Below, piece by piece: positions 52,346 through 62,493 of a stretch of 64,000 nucleotides of DNA. The position numbers were made by a program, and so were the translations under genes. The DNA lies in contig CABJBK010000008.1 of assembly GCA_902363825.1 (NCBI GenBank), forward strand, positions 113,051 through 177,050, in the 5' to 3' direction. Positions within the stretch are counted from its first letter, which is position 1, and the number at the start of each line of letters is the position of its first letter. The stretch is from Lachnospiraceae bacterium. Lineage in GTDB: Bacteria > Bacillota > Clostridia > Lachnospirales > Lachnospiraceae. The notes below the pieces were generated by a model, which saw only the letters and a program-made list of their open reading frames with translations, searched no databases and was not told the DNA's origin.

Positions 52346-53593
52346 TTATTTATTAAAAAACTCCACAAAATCGGTATAGCCCTCTGCGGTAAGTTTTTCT
52401 TTCTGGAACTTTTTGTTCTTGTTCATGCGTGTCACTAAGATCTGTTTTCCTGCGGCACGCTCGTCCGCTGCCTGTTTCATGACCTCGCAGAGCTTGTCGT
52501 TCGGATAGCCCTTTTCGATCAGATATGCGGTCTTCTCCTGGGACGGAACTTTAAATCCGCTCTCTAAAAGCAGCATGATGATACGCTCAAATCCGATGGA
52601 AAATCCACACGCCGGAACATCCTGTCCGGTAAATTTTCCGATCATCTTGTCGTAACGTCCGCCGCCGCCACAGCTTCCGCCGAACTCCGGCATCGCGATC
52701 TCAAAGATCGTTCCGGTGTAATAAGACATCCCGCGCACCAGTGTCGGGTCAAATACCAGCTTGAAGAAATCGCCCTTTGTCGCCTCGACTGCGGTAATGA
52801 TATCTTTAAAATTGGTCATGACATCCGCATCTAAATATTCTCTCAGAGTGTCTGCCAGATACTGCACGCCATCCTCTGCTTTTTCCACGCCGGCAAACAG
52901 TGACTGATACTTTTCAATGCTCTCTTTCGCGAAACCGGATTTTTCCAGTTCCTCTGCCACACCGTCCAGTCCGATCTTGTCCATCTTATCCAGAATAATA
53001 AATACAACGTCAAAATCTTTTTCTTCAAATCCGCTGTAAGCAGCCATCGCTTTTAAGATGCGGCGCTCATTGATACGAATCTCGAAGTTTTTAAATCCAA
53101 GTTTTCCAAGTGTGGTAGTCGTCGCCTGGATCAGCTCGATCTCCGCTAAATTGGACGGCTCACCAAGGATATCGATGTCACACTGTGTAAACTGACGGAA
53201 ACGTCCTCTCTGCGGACGGTCTGCTCTCCATACACTTCCGATCTGAAGCGCCTTAAACGGGGACGGCAGATTGTTCGCGTTGTTCGCGTAAAAGCGGGAA
53301 AGCGGTAAGGTCAGATCATAGCGCATACCGGAATCGACCAGGTCACTTTCGCTTTTCGCGTTTGCAAGGTCTAACTTTTCTCCGCGTTTTAACACTTTAA
53401 AAATAAGTTTTTCATTCTCGCCGCCCTGATTGCTGCACAGATTTTCAATGTGCTCCATGCACGGCGTGTCGATCGGGGTGAATCCGAAACTACGATAAGT
53501 TTCTTTTATGATATTCACCACATAATCGCGGATCTGCATTTCTTCCGGTAAAATATCTTTCATACCTGTGACAGGTTTCTTTACTAATGCCAT
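52346..53593 (-). CDS. hisS: Histidyl-tRNA synthetase
   Basis: A 415-aa class II synthetase: motif 2 (QIGSVWRADRPQRGRFRQFT), the histidine-binding LVRGMSYYTG and motif 3 (GGRYDKMIG, CGFSIGFERI), plus the C-terminal anticodon domain. It overlaps the hemZ end by 10 nt and lies 47 nt before aspS. Confidence 0.96.
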   Translation of the reverse strand: MALVKKPVTGMKDILPEEMQIRDYVVNIIKETYRSFGFTPIDTPCMEHIENLCSNQGGENEKLIFKVLKRGEKLDLANAKSESDLVDSGMRYDLTLPLSRFYANNANNLPSPFKALQIGSVWRADRPQRGRFRQFTQCDIDILGEPSNLAEIELIQATTTTLGKLGFKNFEIRINERRILKAMAAYSGFEEKDFDVVFIILDKMDKIGLDGVAEELEKSGFAKESIEKYQSLFAGVEKAEDGVQYLADTLREYLDADVMTNFKDIITAVEATKGDFFKLVFDPTLVRGMSYYTGTIFEIAMPEFGGSCGGGGRYDKMIGKFTGQDVPACGFSIGFERIIMLLLESGFKVPSQEKTAYLIEKGYPNDKLCEVMKQAADERAAGKQILVTRMNKNKKFQKEKLTAEGYTDFVEFFNK

Positions 53594-55062
53594 GAAATTT
53601 CCTCCATTTTCTTTGCTTTTCTGTCTATCATTTCATCAATCCGTGCCAGGTAGCTGGTCACGTCCTTGACATTTTCTGCGCGTTCCGTGCGTGCTCCGTG
53701 ATCAAGCACAAATTTTGTGGAAGCACCTGCACCAAGTGCCATTATAGTCTGTTTTTCCTCCATAATCAAGACATTATAAATGCCTGCCTTGCCCGGCTTC
53801 GCATAACCGACATTCTCAAAATTTCCCGCCATATTTTTCTGGCGGTAAAGATAATACGAGGTCAGCCCCATCTGTTCTGCCGCATGTGCCGCCACATCCA
53901 GATGCGCCTGCGTATTCTCGATCTTTAATTCCTTATACCGATCCTTAAATATGTTGAGTCTCGCCGCCCGCTTGATCGCAAGCGAGTGGATCGTGATATT
54001 GTCCGGATCAAGCGCCTTTAACCGTTCCATTGTATACGCGACATCCTCGATCGTTTCCTCGGGCAGTCCCATGATCAGATCCATGTTTATATTGTCAAAT
54101 CCGATCTTTCTTGCCAGATGGAAGGTCTCTTCGATCTGTTCTACCGTGTGATGTCTGCCCAGAATATCCAGCGTTTTCTGTTTCATGGTCTGCGGATTGA
54201 TCGATATCCTTGAAATGCCGTGCCAGTGCAGCACCTCCAGCTTTTCTTTTGTGATGCTGTCCGGTCTGCCCGCTTCCACCGTAAATTCCAGAAGATCCGA
54301 GAGATCAAAGCTGCACTTGATCTTGCGGATCAGGCGGTCTAGCTGCGCCGCGCTTAAAGTCGTCGGCGTTCCGCCGCCGATATAGATCGTATTTAATTTC
54401 CGGTTCTTACATTTTTCCGCAGTAAAATCGATTTCTTTTTCCAGTGCGTCAAGATACGCGTCCACGCGGTCTCTCCACGCGGAAAGCGGATAAGAGGTAA
54501 ACGAACAGTAAAGACAGGTGCTCGGGCAGAACGGAATCCCGATATAAATGCTGTAGCCATGCTCATAATCGAGCTTTTGCAGCAGCGCAAGCTCCCGCTT
54601 TGCAATGTCGAGAGACAGCTTTGTTTTGCCATCCGAACAGTAGTAAGTGTCCTTCATATAAGACGCGATCTCATCCCTGCTCTTTCCCTCTTCCAAAAGC
54701 TGCATCGGGATCTTGACCGGGCGTATCCCGCTTAATGTTCCCCACGGAAGTGTAATCCCCGTGTGTTCGGAAAGCATTGTATAAAGCACCCGCTTCAGGC
54801 GGTTTTTTACCTCTTTGCGGTCAGCTTCCGCAACCGGAACGATCTGCTCGTTTAACGGCTTATCTTCACGCTTTTCTTTCTCTTTCCAGACCGACAGCCG
54901 GATCTCATCTGTGGCATACTGACATTCCATATAAAATAAGACCGGCTCATCCGTCTGTTTTTCCTGTACCGACACATACACATCTTCTGCCGGATAAAAA
55001 GACTTTACCAGGGAATGAATGTCGTATTCAAACCCTGGCTGATTTAATTTCACGATGATCAT
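53584..55062 (-). CDS. hemZ: Coproporphyrinogen dehydrogenase-like radical SAM protein HemZ
   Basis: A 492-aa radical SAM enzyme with the iron-sulfur cluster motif FCPSTCLYCSFTSYPL near residues 173-188, then TIYIGGGTPTTL. HemZ/HemN family, oxygen-independent oxidation of coproporphyrinogen or a related heme chemistry; the true substrate of HemZ in Clostridia is debated. The N-terminal 160 residues are specific to HemZ. It follows the MBL gene by 14 nt. Confidence 0.93.
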   Translation of the reverse strand: MIIVKLNQPGFEYDIHSLVKSFYPAEDVYVSVQEKQTDEPVLFYMECQYATDEIRLSVWKEKEKREDKPLNEQIVPVAEADRKEVKNRLKRVLYTMLSEHTGITLPWGTLSGIRPVKIPMQLLEEGKSRDEIASYMKDTYYCSDGKTKLSLDIAKRELALLQKLDYEHGYSIYIGIPFCPSTCLYCSFTSYPLSAWRDRVDAYLDALEKEIDFTAEKCKNRKLNTIYIGGGTPTTLSAAQLDRLIRKIKCSFDLSDLLEFTVEAGRPDSITKEKLEVLHWHGISRISINPQTMKQKTLDILGRHHTVEQIEETFHLARKIGFDNINMDLIMGLPEETIEDVAYTMERLKALDPDNITIHSLAIKRAARLNIFKDRYKELKIENTQAHLDVAAHAAEQMGLTSYYLYRQKNMAGNFENVGYAKPGKAGIYNVLIMEEKQTIMALGAGASTKFVLDHGARTERAENVKDVTSYLARIDEMIDRKAKKMEEISWH

Positions 55063-55076
55063 AAAAAACTCTTTTC

Positions 55077-55709
55077 CTAAAAATACGGATTGTATACACG
55101 TTCGTGCTCAATCGTCGTCTCCTCGTTATGTCCCGGATAGACACGCACATATTCCGGAAGCACCAAAAGCTTCTCTTTTACGGTGCGGATCAGATCCGAC
55201 ATACTGCCCTTCGGGAAGTCCGTGCGTCCGATGGATTCGCAGAACAGGGAATCACCGGAAAACAGCGCATTTTCCTTCAAGAAGTAGTAGCACACGCCGC
55301 CAACGGTATGTCCCGGTGTGTGCAGCACACGGATGGAGAAACCTGCAAGATCAAGCATCTCCCCGTCTTTTACAAAGACATCCGCATGAAATACCAGACC
55401 GCTCGTTCCCGCCATCGCGCAGAGGTTCAGCGCCGGATTCTCCAGCGTCTCTTTTTCCAGCTCATGCGCATAGATCTGCACACCAAAATGTGATGCCACA
55501 TCCGCTGCCGCTGTCGCATGATCGAAATGACCATGGGTCAGAAGTACCGCGACCGGACGCAGCCCTTCTTTTTCTATCTGCTCGATCAGATAATCCGCAG
55601 CTGCGCCCGGATCTATGATGATCGCTTCCTTTGTCTCCGTATTTGCCGCAAAATAACAGTTGGTACAAACCGGTCCTACCTGATAGGAATATACTTTTAA
55701 TTTTGCCAT
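55077..55709 (-). CDS. MBL-fold metallohydrolase (glyoxalase II-like)
   Basis: A 210-aa metallo-beta-lactamase-fold enzyme. Metal ligands are in LLTHGHFDHATAAADV, VLHTPGHTVGG, FSGDSLF and VYPGHNEETT. The family includes hydroxyacylglutathione hydrolases and related thioesterases; since these bacteria rarely use glutathione the substrate is uncertain. It starts 28 nt after relA. Confidence 0.9.
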   Translation of the reverse strand: MAKLKVYSYQVGPVCTNCYFAANTETKEAIIIDPGAAADYLIEQIEKEGLRPVAVLLTHGHFDHATAAADVASHFGVQIYAHELEKETLENPALNLCAMAGTSGLVFHADVFVKDGEMLDLAGFSIRVLHTPGHTVGGVCYYFLKENALFSGDSLFCESIGRTDFPKGSMSDLIRTVKEKLLVLPEYVRVYPGHNEETTIEHERVYNPYF

Positions 55710-55737
55710 GATTTCTCCTTATTCTGTCCGTGATCCG

Positions 55738-58050
55738 TCAGCCTGTTGTACGCTCAATGTCGATCACGCTCTCGATCTGGCGCACCTTCTCAACCAGACG
55801 CTCCAGTTCTTCTTTTCCTTTGACGCTGAACGATACCGAAATCGTCGCGATCCCCTGCTTGCTGGTCTTGGAATTGATCCCGCTGATACTGATCTCCCGT
55901 TCGGTAAAGATCTTTGTGATATCCACAAGAAGGCCTTTTCTGTCATGGCAGAAGATCTTGATCTCCGCGATATAAAGTCCCTTGCCTTCTCCCTCGGTAT
56001 CCTGCTGCCATTCGGCATCGATCAGGCGCGCACGCTCCATGTCAGAGAGATTGATGATGTTGATACAGTCGGTCCGGTGTATGGAAACACCTCTGCCCCG
56101 CGTTACAAAACCAACGATCTCGTCCCCCGGTACCGGGCTGCAGCATTTGGAAAAATGCACTGCCACATCATAAAGTCCCTTGACAATGATGCCACTCTTT
56201 GAACGGACAACCGGTGTTGCCGCCGCTTTTTCCTTGTTTTCCGCCACTGCTTCCAGCACATCCGCGTCCGTCATCTGGATCGGATGATCCTTATGGTATT
56301 CTTCCAGCATGCGGTTTACGATCTGACCTTCCTTTAAACCGCCGTGGCCGAGTGTCGCAAGGCACGCATTCCAGTCATGAAAGCCGTATTTATGCAGTAT
56401 CTTACTCTGATACTCCGGTTTATTGATATCGGAAAGATTGATATTCTTCGTCTTACAGTACTGGGCGATCAGTTCTTTTCCCTTTACAATGTTCTCTTCC
56501 TTTAACTCACTGCGGAACCACTGGTTGATCTTATTTTTTGCCTGTGTACTCTTTACGATATTTAACCAGTCTCTGCTCGGTCCCTTGGAATTCTGTGAGG
56601 TTAAAATCTCGATCCGGTCACCGTTCTGGATCACATAGTCGATCGGAACCAGCTTTCCGTTTACCTTCGCTCCGATCATCTTATTTCCGACCGCCGAATG
56701 GATGCTGTACGCAAAATCCACCGGTGTCGAACCGTTCGGCAGGTTCTTGACATCACCGGTCGGTGTAAAGCAGAATACCGTATCTGAAAACAGGTCGAGA
56801 TCGCTCTTTAAGAGACTCATAAATTCCCGGTTATCGGACATATCTCTCTGCCACTCCAGGATCTGTCTGAGCCAGCTTAATTTTTCTTCTTCCTGGTTCT
56901 GGACATTCTTTCCGTCGGATGCCTCTTTGTATTTCCAGTGTGCCGCGATACCATACTCCGCGGTACGGTGCATCTCATAGGTACGGATCTGGATCTCAAA
57001 CGGCTGTCCGGTCGGTCCGATCAGCGTTGTGTGCAGGGACTGATACATATTCGGCTTCGGCATCGCGATATAGTCCTTAAAGCGTCCCGGGATCGGCTTG
57101 TACATCTCATGGATCACACCGAGCGCCGCATAACAGTCCTTTACGGACTCCACGATAATACGGATCGCAAACAGATCATAGATCTGGTCGATCGTCTTTC
57201 CCTGGTTTTTCATCTTTTTATAGATACTGAAAAAATGCTTTGCGCGTCCCTCAATATCCGCCTTGATGCCTGCCGCTTCGATGCTCTTTTTCACCTCGCC
57301 GACAAGCTGCTGCACATAATCATCACGCACACTCTTTCTGAGTGCCACCTTCTCGACCAGATCATAGTACGCTTCCGGTTCGAGATACTTGAGTGAAAGG
57401 TCATCCAGCTCGATCTTGATCTTGGAAATACCAAGACGCTGCGCGATCGGCGCATAGATGTCCATCGTCTCACGCGCCTTTTCCTTCTGCTTCTCCGGCG
57501 TCATGTATTTTAAAGTACGCATATTATGCAGACGATCCGCCAGTTTGATCAGGATGACACGGATATCCTTTGCCATCGCAAGAAACATCTTTCGTAAATT
57601 TTCCGCCTGTACTTCCACCTTGTCCGCGTCATACGCAAGCTGTCCGAGCTTGGTAACACCGTCCACCAGAAGCGCGACCTCAGCGCCGAACTCCTCTGTG
57701 ATCTCCTCCACGGTCATAACCGTGTCTTCCACCACGTCATGGAGCAGCCCTGCAACGATCGTCTCCTTGTCCAGCTCAAGCTCCGCCAGGATGATCGCAA
57801 CACATAACGGATGGATAATATAGGCCTCTCCGGACTTCCTGACCTGTCCCTTATGCGCCTCATCCGCCACATGGTATGCTTTTTCGATCATGGAAATATC
57901 GTCGGAAGGATGATATTTACGCACGCTGGCTATCAGTTCTTTATAAAGATACTCCGGGCTTTCAAACTCCTTCATCGTCTTTATATTGTCTGCTTTCGGA
58001 ATCACTTCATTTTCCAGTTCTTCCAGTTGTTCTGTTGTAATATCCGCCAT
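55738..58050 (-). CDS. relA: Bifunctional (p)ppGpp synthetase/hydrolase RelA/SpoT
   Basis: A 770-aa Rel protein: HD hydrolase (IIHPLCVAII, AGLLHDVVEDT), synthetase domain (RIIVESVKDCYAALGVIHEM, AMPKPNMYQSLHT), TGS (TPTGDVKNLPNGSTPVDFA), a zinc-finger-like region (SKCCSPVPGDEIVGFV) and a C-terminal ACT domain. It makes and degrades the stringent-response alarmone. ATG 58050 is preferred over GTG 58059 and ATG 58056 on spacing from GGTG. Confidence 0.96.
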   Translation of the reverse strand: MADITTEQLEELENEVIPKADNIKTMKEFESPEYLYKELIASVRKYHPSDDISMIEKAYHVADEAHKGQVRKSGEAYIIHPLCVAIILAELELDKETIVAGLLHDVVEDTVMTVEEITEEFGAEVALLVDGVTKLGQLAYDADKVEVQAENLRKMFLAMAKDIRVILIKLADRLHNMRTLKYMTPEKQKEKARETMDIYAPIAQRLGISKIKIELDDLSLKYLEPEAYYDLVEKVALRKSVRDDYVQQLVGEVKKSIEAAGIKADIEGRAKHFFSIYKKMKNQGKTIDQIYDLFAIRIIVESVKDCYAALGVIHEMYKPIPGRFKDYIAMPKPNMYQSLHTTLIGPTGQPFEIQIRTYEMHRTAEYGIAAHWKYKEASDGKNVQNQEEEKLSWLRQILEWQRDMSDNREFMSLLKSDLDLFSDTVFCFTPTGDVKNLPNGSTPVDFAYSIHSAVGNKMIGAKVNGKLVPIDYVIQNGDRIEILTSQNSKGPSRDWLNIVKSTQAKNKINQWFRSELKEENIVKGKELIAQYCKTKNINLSDINKPEYQSKILHKYGFHDWNACLATLGHGGLKEGQIVNRMLEEYHKDHPIQMTDADVLEAVAENKEKAAATPVVRSKSGIIVKGLYDVAVHFSKCCSPVPGDEIVGFVTRGRGVSIHRTDCINIINLSDMERARLIDAEWQQDTEGEGKGLYIAEIKIFCHDRKGLLVDITKIFTEREISISGINSKTSKQGIATISVSFSVKGKEELERLVEKVRQIESVIDIERTTG

Positions 58051-58083
58051 AAACATCACCCACTTCGCACATTATAATTTACA

Positions 58084-58112
58084 ATTATAATAAATTTTGT
58101 AAAAAAAAGCAA
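58084..58112 (-). promoter_or_regulatory. Promoter of the relA operon
   Basis: On the minus strand: -35 TTGCTT (58107-58112), 17 nt, -10 TATAAT (58084-58089). Confidence 0.65.
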
Positions 58113-58131
58113 TCCTGCACCGCTGCCGGAC

Positions 58132-59610
58132 TCAGATATCAAGGCCAGGCTCTTTCCGATCCGCTCTCCTTGCCGGAAGCCGCCACATTCCCGGCGCAAA
58201 AAGCACCAGCATCGGGAACAGCTCCAGACGGCCGATCAGCATATCAAACATCAGCACGAATTTGGAAAAAATATTGAACGCGCCAAAGTTTCCGGTCGGT
58301 CCTACCATATTAAGGCCAGGTCCCACATTGTTAAAGGTCGCCATGACTGCCGTCACATTCGTGGTCATATCATAGCCGTTTAAGCTGAGCAGCAGAATCG
58401 AGATCAGAAGGATCAGGAAATATCCCGCCATATAGCAGAGCGCGGATTTTACTACATTGTCCGGCACTCTCCGTCCATCCATACGCACCTTCTGCACACT
58501 TCTCGGATGTGTGACCGACTGGATCTCATTTTTCACTGCCCGGAACACGATCATCAGACGTGACACCTTAAAGCCTCCTCCGGTACTTCCGGCACAGGCT
58601 CCGATAAACATCAGACCCACAAGGATCATTTTCGCGAATTCCGGCCACAGGTTAAAATCCGCTGTCGCGAATCCGGTCGTGCTGACCACGGAAGCGACCT
58701 GAAAAAGCGCTTCATGGAAGGCATAGAACACACTTTTATACTGCCCGTGGATGCTCACGGTGATAAGCGCCGCACTGGTAAATACAATGATCAGGAAATA
58801 ACGCACTTCCTCGTTTAACAGAGCGTCTTTTGGTCTTCGGATCAAAAATAAATAATATACGTTAAAATTGATCGAGCAAAGCAGCATAAATACCGTGATG
58901 ATGATCTGCACCGCAAGCGTATAGGACGCGATACTGGTATTGACCAGTCCGAATCCGCCGGTACCCGCGGTGGAAAACGTCAGTGTCACCGACTCAAACA
59001 CAGACATTCCTGCAATCTTTAACGCCACCATCTCACTGAGTGTGATAAGCAGATAGATCCCATATAAGATCATTGCCGTGCTGCGGATCTTTGGCACCAG
59101 TTTTCCGACCGAAGGTCCGGGGCTCTCCGCGCGCATCAGATGCAGCGACGAGCTGCCGGAGAGCGGTAAGATCGCCATAATAAATACCAGTACCCCCATA
59201 CCGCCGATCCAGTGAGTGAAACAGCGCCAGAACGCCGTAGCATGCGTAAGCTCCTCCACCGAAGACAACACGCTCGCGCCGGTCGTAGTAAAACCGGAGA
59301 TTGTTTCAAACAACGCATCCACATAAGATGGGAATTCCCCGGTCAGCCGAAGCGGAACCGCTCCCACCAGACTGAGAATGATCCAGCTAAGCGATACCGC
59401 CGAGAATCCCTCTCTGGAATAAAAGACACTGCTCTTTGGTTTTTTGATCCTGCCAAGCATTCCGAGAAGCAGGCTGGCTGCGGCAACCGCAAGATAGATC
59501 AGTCCCTCTTTCTCTCCATAAATCGCTCCCACCAGTGCCGGAAGCAGCAAAAACAGCCCCTCAAAACCGAGTACGCTGCATAAGATATATCGGATCATCG
59601 AATAATTCAT
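58132..59610 (-). CDS. trkH: Potassium uptake protein TrkH/KtrB family
   Basis: A 492-aa K+ translocating subunit with the four pore-loop repeats of the family; selectivity-filter segments are visible as SGFTTTGASV, GTGGFGLVN, GACAGSTGGGF and NNVGPGLNMVG. About ten membrane helices. It follows trkA by 10 nt. Confidence 0.94.
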   Translation of the reverse strand: MNYSMIRYILCSVLGFEGLFLLLPALVGAIYGEKEGLIYLAVAAASLLLGMLGRIKKPKSSVFYSREGFSAVSLSWIILSLVGAVPLRLTGEFPSYVDALFETISGFTTTGASVLSSVEELTHATAFWRCFTHWIGGMGVLVFIMAILPLSGSSSLHLMRAESPGPSVGKLVPKIRSTAMILYGIYLLITLSEMVALKIAGMSVFESVTLTFSTAGTGGFGLVNTSIASYTLAVQIIITVFMLLCSINFNVYYLFLIRRPKDALLNEEVRYFLIIVFTSAALITVSIHGQYKSVFYAFHEALFQVASVVSTTGFATADFNLWPEFAKMILVGLMFIGACAGSTGGGFKVSRLMIVFRAVKNEIQSVTHPRSVQKVRMDGRRVPDNVVKSALCYMAGYFLILLISILLLSLNGYDMTTNVTAVMATFNNVGPGLNMVGPTGNFGAFNIFSKFVLMFDMLIGRLELFPMLVLFAPGMWRLPARRADRKEPGLDI

Positions 59611-59620
59611 GTCGTGCCTC

Positions 59621-60976
59621 CTACTTTACCACATCCCGGATGTCATGCAGTCCGGTCGTTGTCGTAATGACGATCACCGTATCCCCCACTTCGATCACGC
59701 TCTGTCCCTTCGGGATCGTAACCTGTCCTCTGTGTGTGATACAGCCGATCAGCATGTTCGGCCTCAGTTTTAAATCCTGAAGCGGGATACCGACCACAGG
59801 CGCATCCTCTTTGATCAGAAATTCCACCGCCTCAACCTGATTGTCATTTAAGCGGTACAGCGTCTCGATATTGCTTCCCAGTGAATTTTTCATTGCGCGG
59901 ACATACTTGATGATCGATTCCGCGGTAATATATTTCGGATAAATGATACTGCCGACATTTAAGTTTTCTATGATCTCATCATAGGAAATGCGGTGTACCT
60001 TCGTGATGAGCTTTGCCTTGGAACAACTCTTTGCAAACAGCGCGAGCATAATGTTTTCCTCATCGAAATTGGTCGTTGCGACAAACGCCTCCATCTCCAT
60101 GAGTCCTTCTTCCATCAGAAGTTCCTTATCCGTGGCATCGCCGCAGATGATCATCGCTTTTGGCAGCATCTCGGAAAGTTCTTCGCAGTGATTTGCGTCC
60201 CGGTCGATGATCTTTACCTTAATGCCAAGATCCAACAGCTGCTTTGCCAGATAGATCGATGTGCGTCCACCGCCAATGATCATGACATTTTTGGCTGCCG
60301 CTGTCGGGACACCGAGTTTTTTGAAAAATTCGGTTGTTTTTGCCTGGGTTCCGACAATGGAAATGACATCCTTTGCCTTCAGTTCAAAATTTCCATCCGG
60401 AATGATCACTTCCTCGCCGCGTTCCACTACCGCGATCAGTACATCACAGTGCAGTCTGCTGCCCATGTCACGCAGTTTGATATTACAGAGCGGATTGCCC
60501 TCCTCGATCCGGTAAATGACAAGATCCACACGGCTTTTCGCAAAAGAATCCACTTCCAGTGCGGACGGGAATTTCAAAAGTCTTGCCATTTCCCTTGCCG
60601 CCGCAAGCTGCGGATTGATGATCATGGAAAGTCCGAGTTCTTCCCGGATAAAAGAAATCTCCCTGCTGTAAACCGGATTGCTGACACGCGCGATCGTGTG
60701 GCATCCTCCTGCCTTTTTCGCGATCAGACAGCAGAGCAGGTTTAATTCATCCTGTCCTGTTACCGCTACCAGAAGATCGGCATCTCTGATGCCCGCCTCC
60801 GACTGTACATTAAAGCTCGCGCCATTTCCTACAATTCCAAGCACATCGCAGCTGGTTGAAATGTTCTCCACAAGCTGTTCTCTGACGTCAATGACTGTTA
60901 TGTCATGTCCTTCCCTGCTAAGCTGCTCTGCCAGTGTGGCTCCAACATTTCCGCAGCCTACAATTATTATCTTCAT
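59621..60976 (-). CDS. trkA: Trk system potassium transporter subunit TrkA
   Basis: A 451-aa cytoplasmic gating subunit with two RCK-N Rossmann domains (KIIIVGCGNVGATLAEQL at the N-terminus and VMIIGGGRTSIYLAKQL in the middle) each followed by a TrkA-C domain. It binds NAD(H)/ATP and controls TrkH. ATG 60976 has GGAG 6 nt upstream and the promoter is at 61041-61068. Confidence 0.95.
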   Translation of the reverse strand: MKIIIVGCGNVGATLAEQLSREGHDITVIDVREQLVENISTSCDVLGIVGNGASFNVQSEAGIRDADLLVAVTGQDELNLLCCLIAKKAGGCHTIARVSNPVYSREISFIREELGLSMIINPQLAAAREMARLLKFPSALEVDSFAKSRVDLVIYRIEEGNPLCNIKLRDMGSRLHCDVLIAVVERGEEVIIPDGNFELKAKDVISIVGTQAKTTEFFKKLGVPTAAAKNVMIIGGGRTSIYLAKQLLDLGIKVKIIDRDANHCEELSEMLPKAMIICGDATDKELLMEEGLMEMEAFVATTNFDEENIMLALFAKSCSKAKLITKVHRISYDEIIENLNVGSIIYPKYITAESIIKYVRAMKNSLGSNIETLYRLNDNQVEAVEFLIKEDAPVVGIPLQDLKLRPNMLIGCITHRGQVTIPKGQSVIEVGDTVIVITTTTGLHDIRDVVK

Positions 60977-61040
60977 CCTCTGCTCCTATCCGTAGGTTCT
61001 CTCATTTATTCTGTCACAATTCCCTACTATACTGTATCGC

Positions 61041-61068
61041 ATTATAGCAGAATTTTCGGATTCTGCAA
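61041..61068 (-). promoter_or_regulatory. Promoter of trkA-trkH
   Basis: On the minus strand: -35 TTGCAG (61063-61068), 16 nt, extended -10 TGCTATAAT (hexamer 61041-61046). Confidence 0.7.
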
Positions 61069-61116
61069 ACTTCTTTTTCTTCCTTCTTTTTTCCGGTTTG
61101 CGTACAGTTTTCCATC

Positions 61117-61145
61117 TTGCACAAAAAACACTTTTTTCTTATAAT
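61117..61145 (+). promoter_or_regulatory. Promoter of the DUF3783 gene
   Basis: -35 TTGCAC (61117-61122), 17 nt, -10 TATAAT (61140-61145). Confidence 0.7.
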
Positions 61146-61174
61146 AAATCTATTCTTATTTTGGAGGAACTGCC

Positions 61175-61582
61175 ATGACACCACTCATTCTTTTTTACAA
61201 TCTAAGCAATGAAAAAGGTAAAAAGATCCGTCTTATCTGCTTAAAGCTGCATATCCGTATCAAACAGGTAGACCCGGTCGATTACGCGAAACCCATCGGT
61301 ATGCTCGCCGGCATCAAAGATTTTCCCGCACCGCAGGATGACGCTTCTTTTTCCTCAGATCCAAAACGGGAAGCATTTACGGATGAGATGCTTGTCATGA
61401 AAGATTTCGACGGGCGCCTGCTTGACCGGTTTTTACTGGAAATGCGCCGGGCAAAGATTGCGCGTGTTTCCTTAAAAGCGGTTCTCACACCGGATAACAT
61501 CACCTGGAATTCCTTTGCCCTGCACGATGAACTGCAAAAAGAACATGAGGCAATGACAAAAGAGCCGCCCTCTGCCACATAA
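61175..61582 (+). CDS. DUF3783 domain-containing protein
   Basis: A 135-aa protein of the DUF3783 type common in Clostridia: a short Rossmann-like start (LILFYNLSNEKGKKIRLICL) and a C-terminal alpha/beta half (DEMLVMKDFDGRLLDRFL, LKAVLTPDN). Function unknown. GGAGG lies before the ATG; it has its own promoter and its stop codon lies inside a terminator hairpin. Confidence 0.82.
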   Translation: MTPLILFYNLSNEKGKKIRLICLKLHIRIKQVDPVDYAKPIGMLAGIKDFPAPQDDASFSSDPKREAFTDEMLVMKDFDGRLLDRFLLEMRRAKIARVSLKAVLTPDNITWNSFALHDELQKEHEAMTKEPPSAT

Positions 61583-61604
61583 GGCAGCGGACACGGCTCT
61601 TTTT
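61558..61604 (+). terminator. Intrinsic terminator overlapping the DUF3783 stop codon
   Basis: AAAGAGCCG ... CGGCTCTTTTT with an inner CTGCC-ACATAA-GGCAG stem; the stop codon is in the loop. The T-run on the minus side is weaker. Confidence 0.7.
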
Positions 61605-61614
61605 ATCTGATCCT

Positions 61615-62493
61615 CTATTCTGTGATCGCAATCTCATAGGATCGCTCAAATGTCTCGTGCGGCATCAGATGGTTGCCCCACTCGCGTTCCTCCAATGTTC
61701 CGGCAAAAGTCGCTCTGTCACATCTTCCATACCACGGTTCGATCGCGACAAACGGCGCGTTCTTTTTCTCCGGGGACCATATTCCGTAAAGAGGCGCATC
61801 CGAACTTACCGTCACATATTCTCTTCCTTTCGGATCTAACAGTGACACACGGTTGGTCTGACTGTTTTCCACAATGTAAACACCATCATCAAAAAATCCT
61901 TCCGGAAACAGCATTTTTCCTGCGTCTTCCGCGATCTTCTGCTTTCCATCCAGCATAAGTCCGTCCGCATTGATCCGGGAAGCAAGCACTTCATGTCCGG
62001 TATGAAAATCAAGTCCATATCCGGTCTTGTCCGACTCATCCTGCAGCGGGCAGTTAAACTCAGAATGCGCGCCGATCGAAAAATGCATCTCTTTTTCATT
62101 GGTGTTGACAACTTTCCAGGTCACTTTTAATGCATTGCCGACCAGACGGTAACCGATATGCAATTCAAATGAAAACGGATACTTCTCCAGTGTGGAATCA
62201 TCGGACACCAGAAGGAACCACAGCTCATCTTCCTTTTGTTCTGTCACCTTAAATTCCATATCGCGCGCAAAGCCGTGCTGCGTCATCGGATATTTCTTTC
62301 CCTCATAGGTGTATTCCTGGTTTTTTAAGCTTCCGACAAACGGAAACAGGATCGGTGACGTTCTTTTATAATATTCCGGTTTTCCGTACCACATATACTC
62401 CACGCCGGTCGCATTGCTCTTTATGGATTTTAATTCCGCTCCAAAAGACTCAATCTCTGCTGTCAGTGTCTCATTTTTCATTTTGTAGCGCAT
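61615..62493 (-). CDS. Aldose 1-epimerase family protein (LacX-like)
   Basis: A 292-aa galactose mutarotase-fold protein. Family features are FPFVGSLKNQEYTYEGKKYPM, QHGFAR, the catalytic-region His in GAHSEFNCPL, and the C-terminal EPWYGRCDR. It probably interconverts sugar anomers or hexose phosphates. The start overlaps the metallopeptidase-like gene by 23 nt. Confidence 0.88.
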   Translation of the reverse strand: MRYKMKNETLTAEIESFGAELKSIKSNATGVEYMWYGKPEYYKRTSPILFPFVGSLKNQEYTYEGKKYPMTQHGFARDMEFKVTEQKEDELWFLLVSDDSTLEKYPFSFELHIGYRLVGNALKVTWKVVNTNEKEMHFSIGAHSEFNCPLQDESDKTGYGLDFHTGHEVLASRINADGLMLDGKQKIAEDAGKMLFPEGFFDDGVYIVENSQTNRVSLLDPKGREYVTVSSDAPLYGIWSPEKKNAPFVAIEPWYGRCDRATFAGTLEEREWGNHLMPHETFERSYEIAITE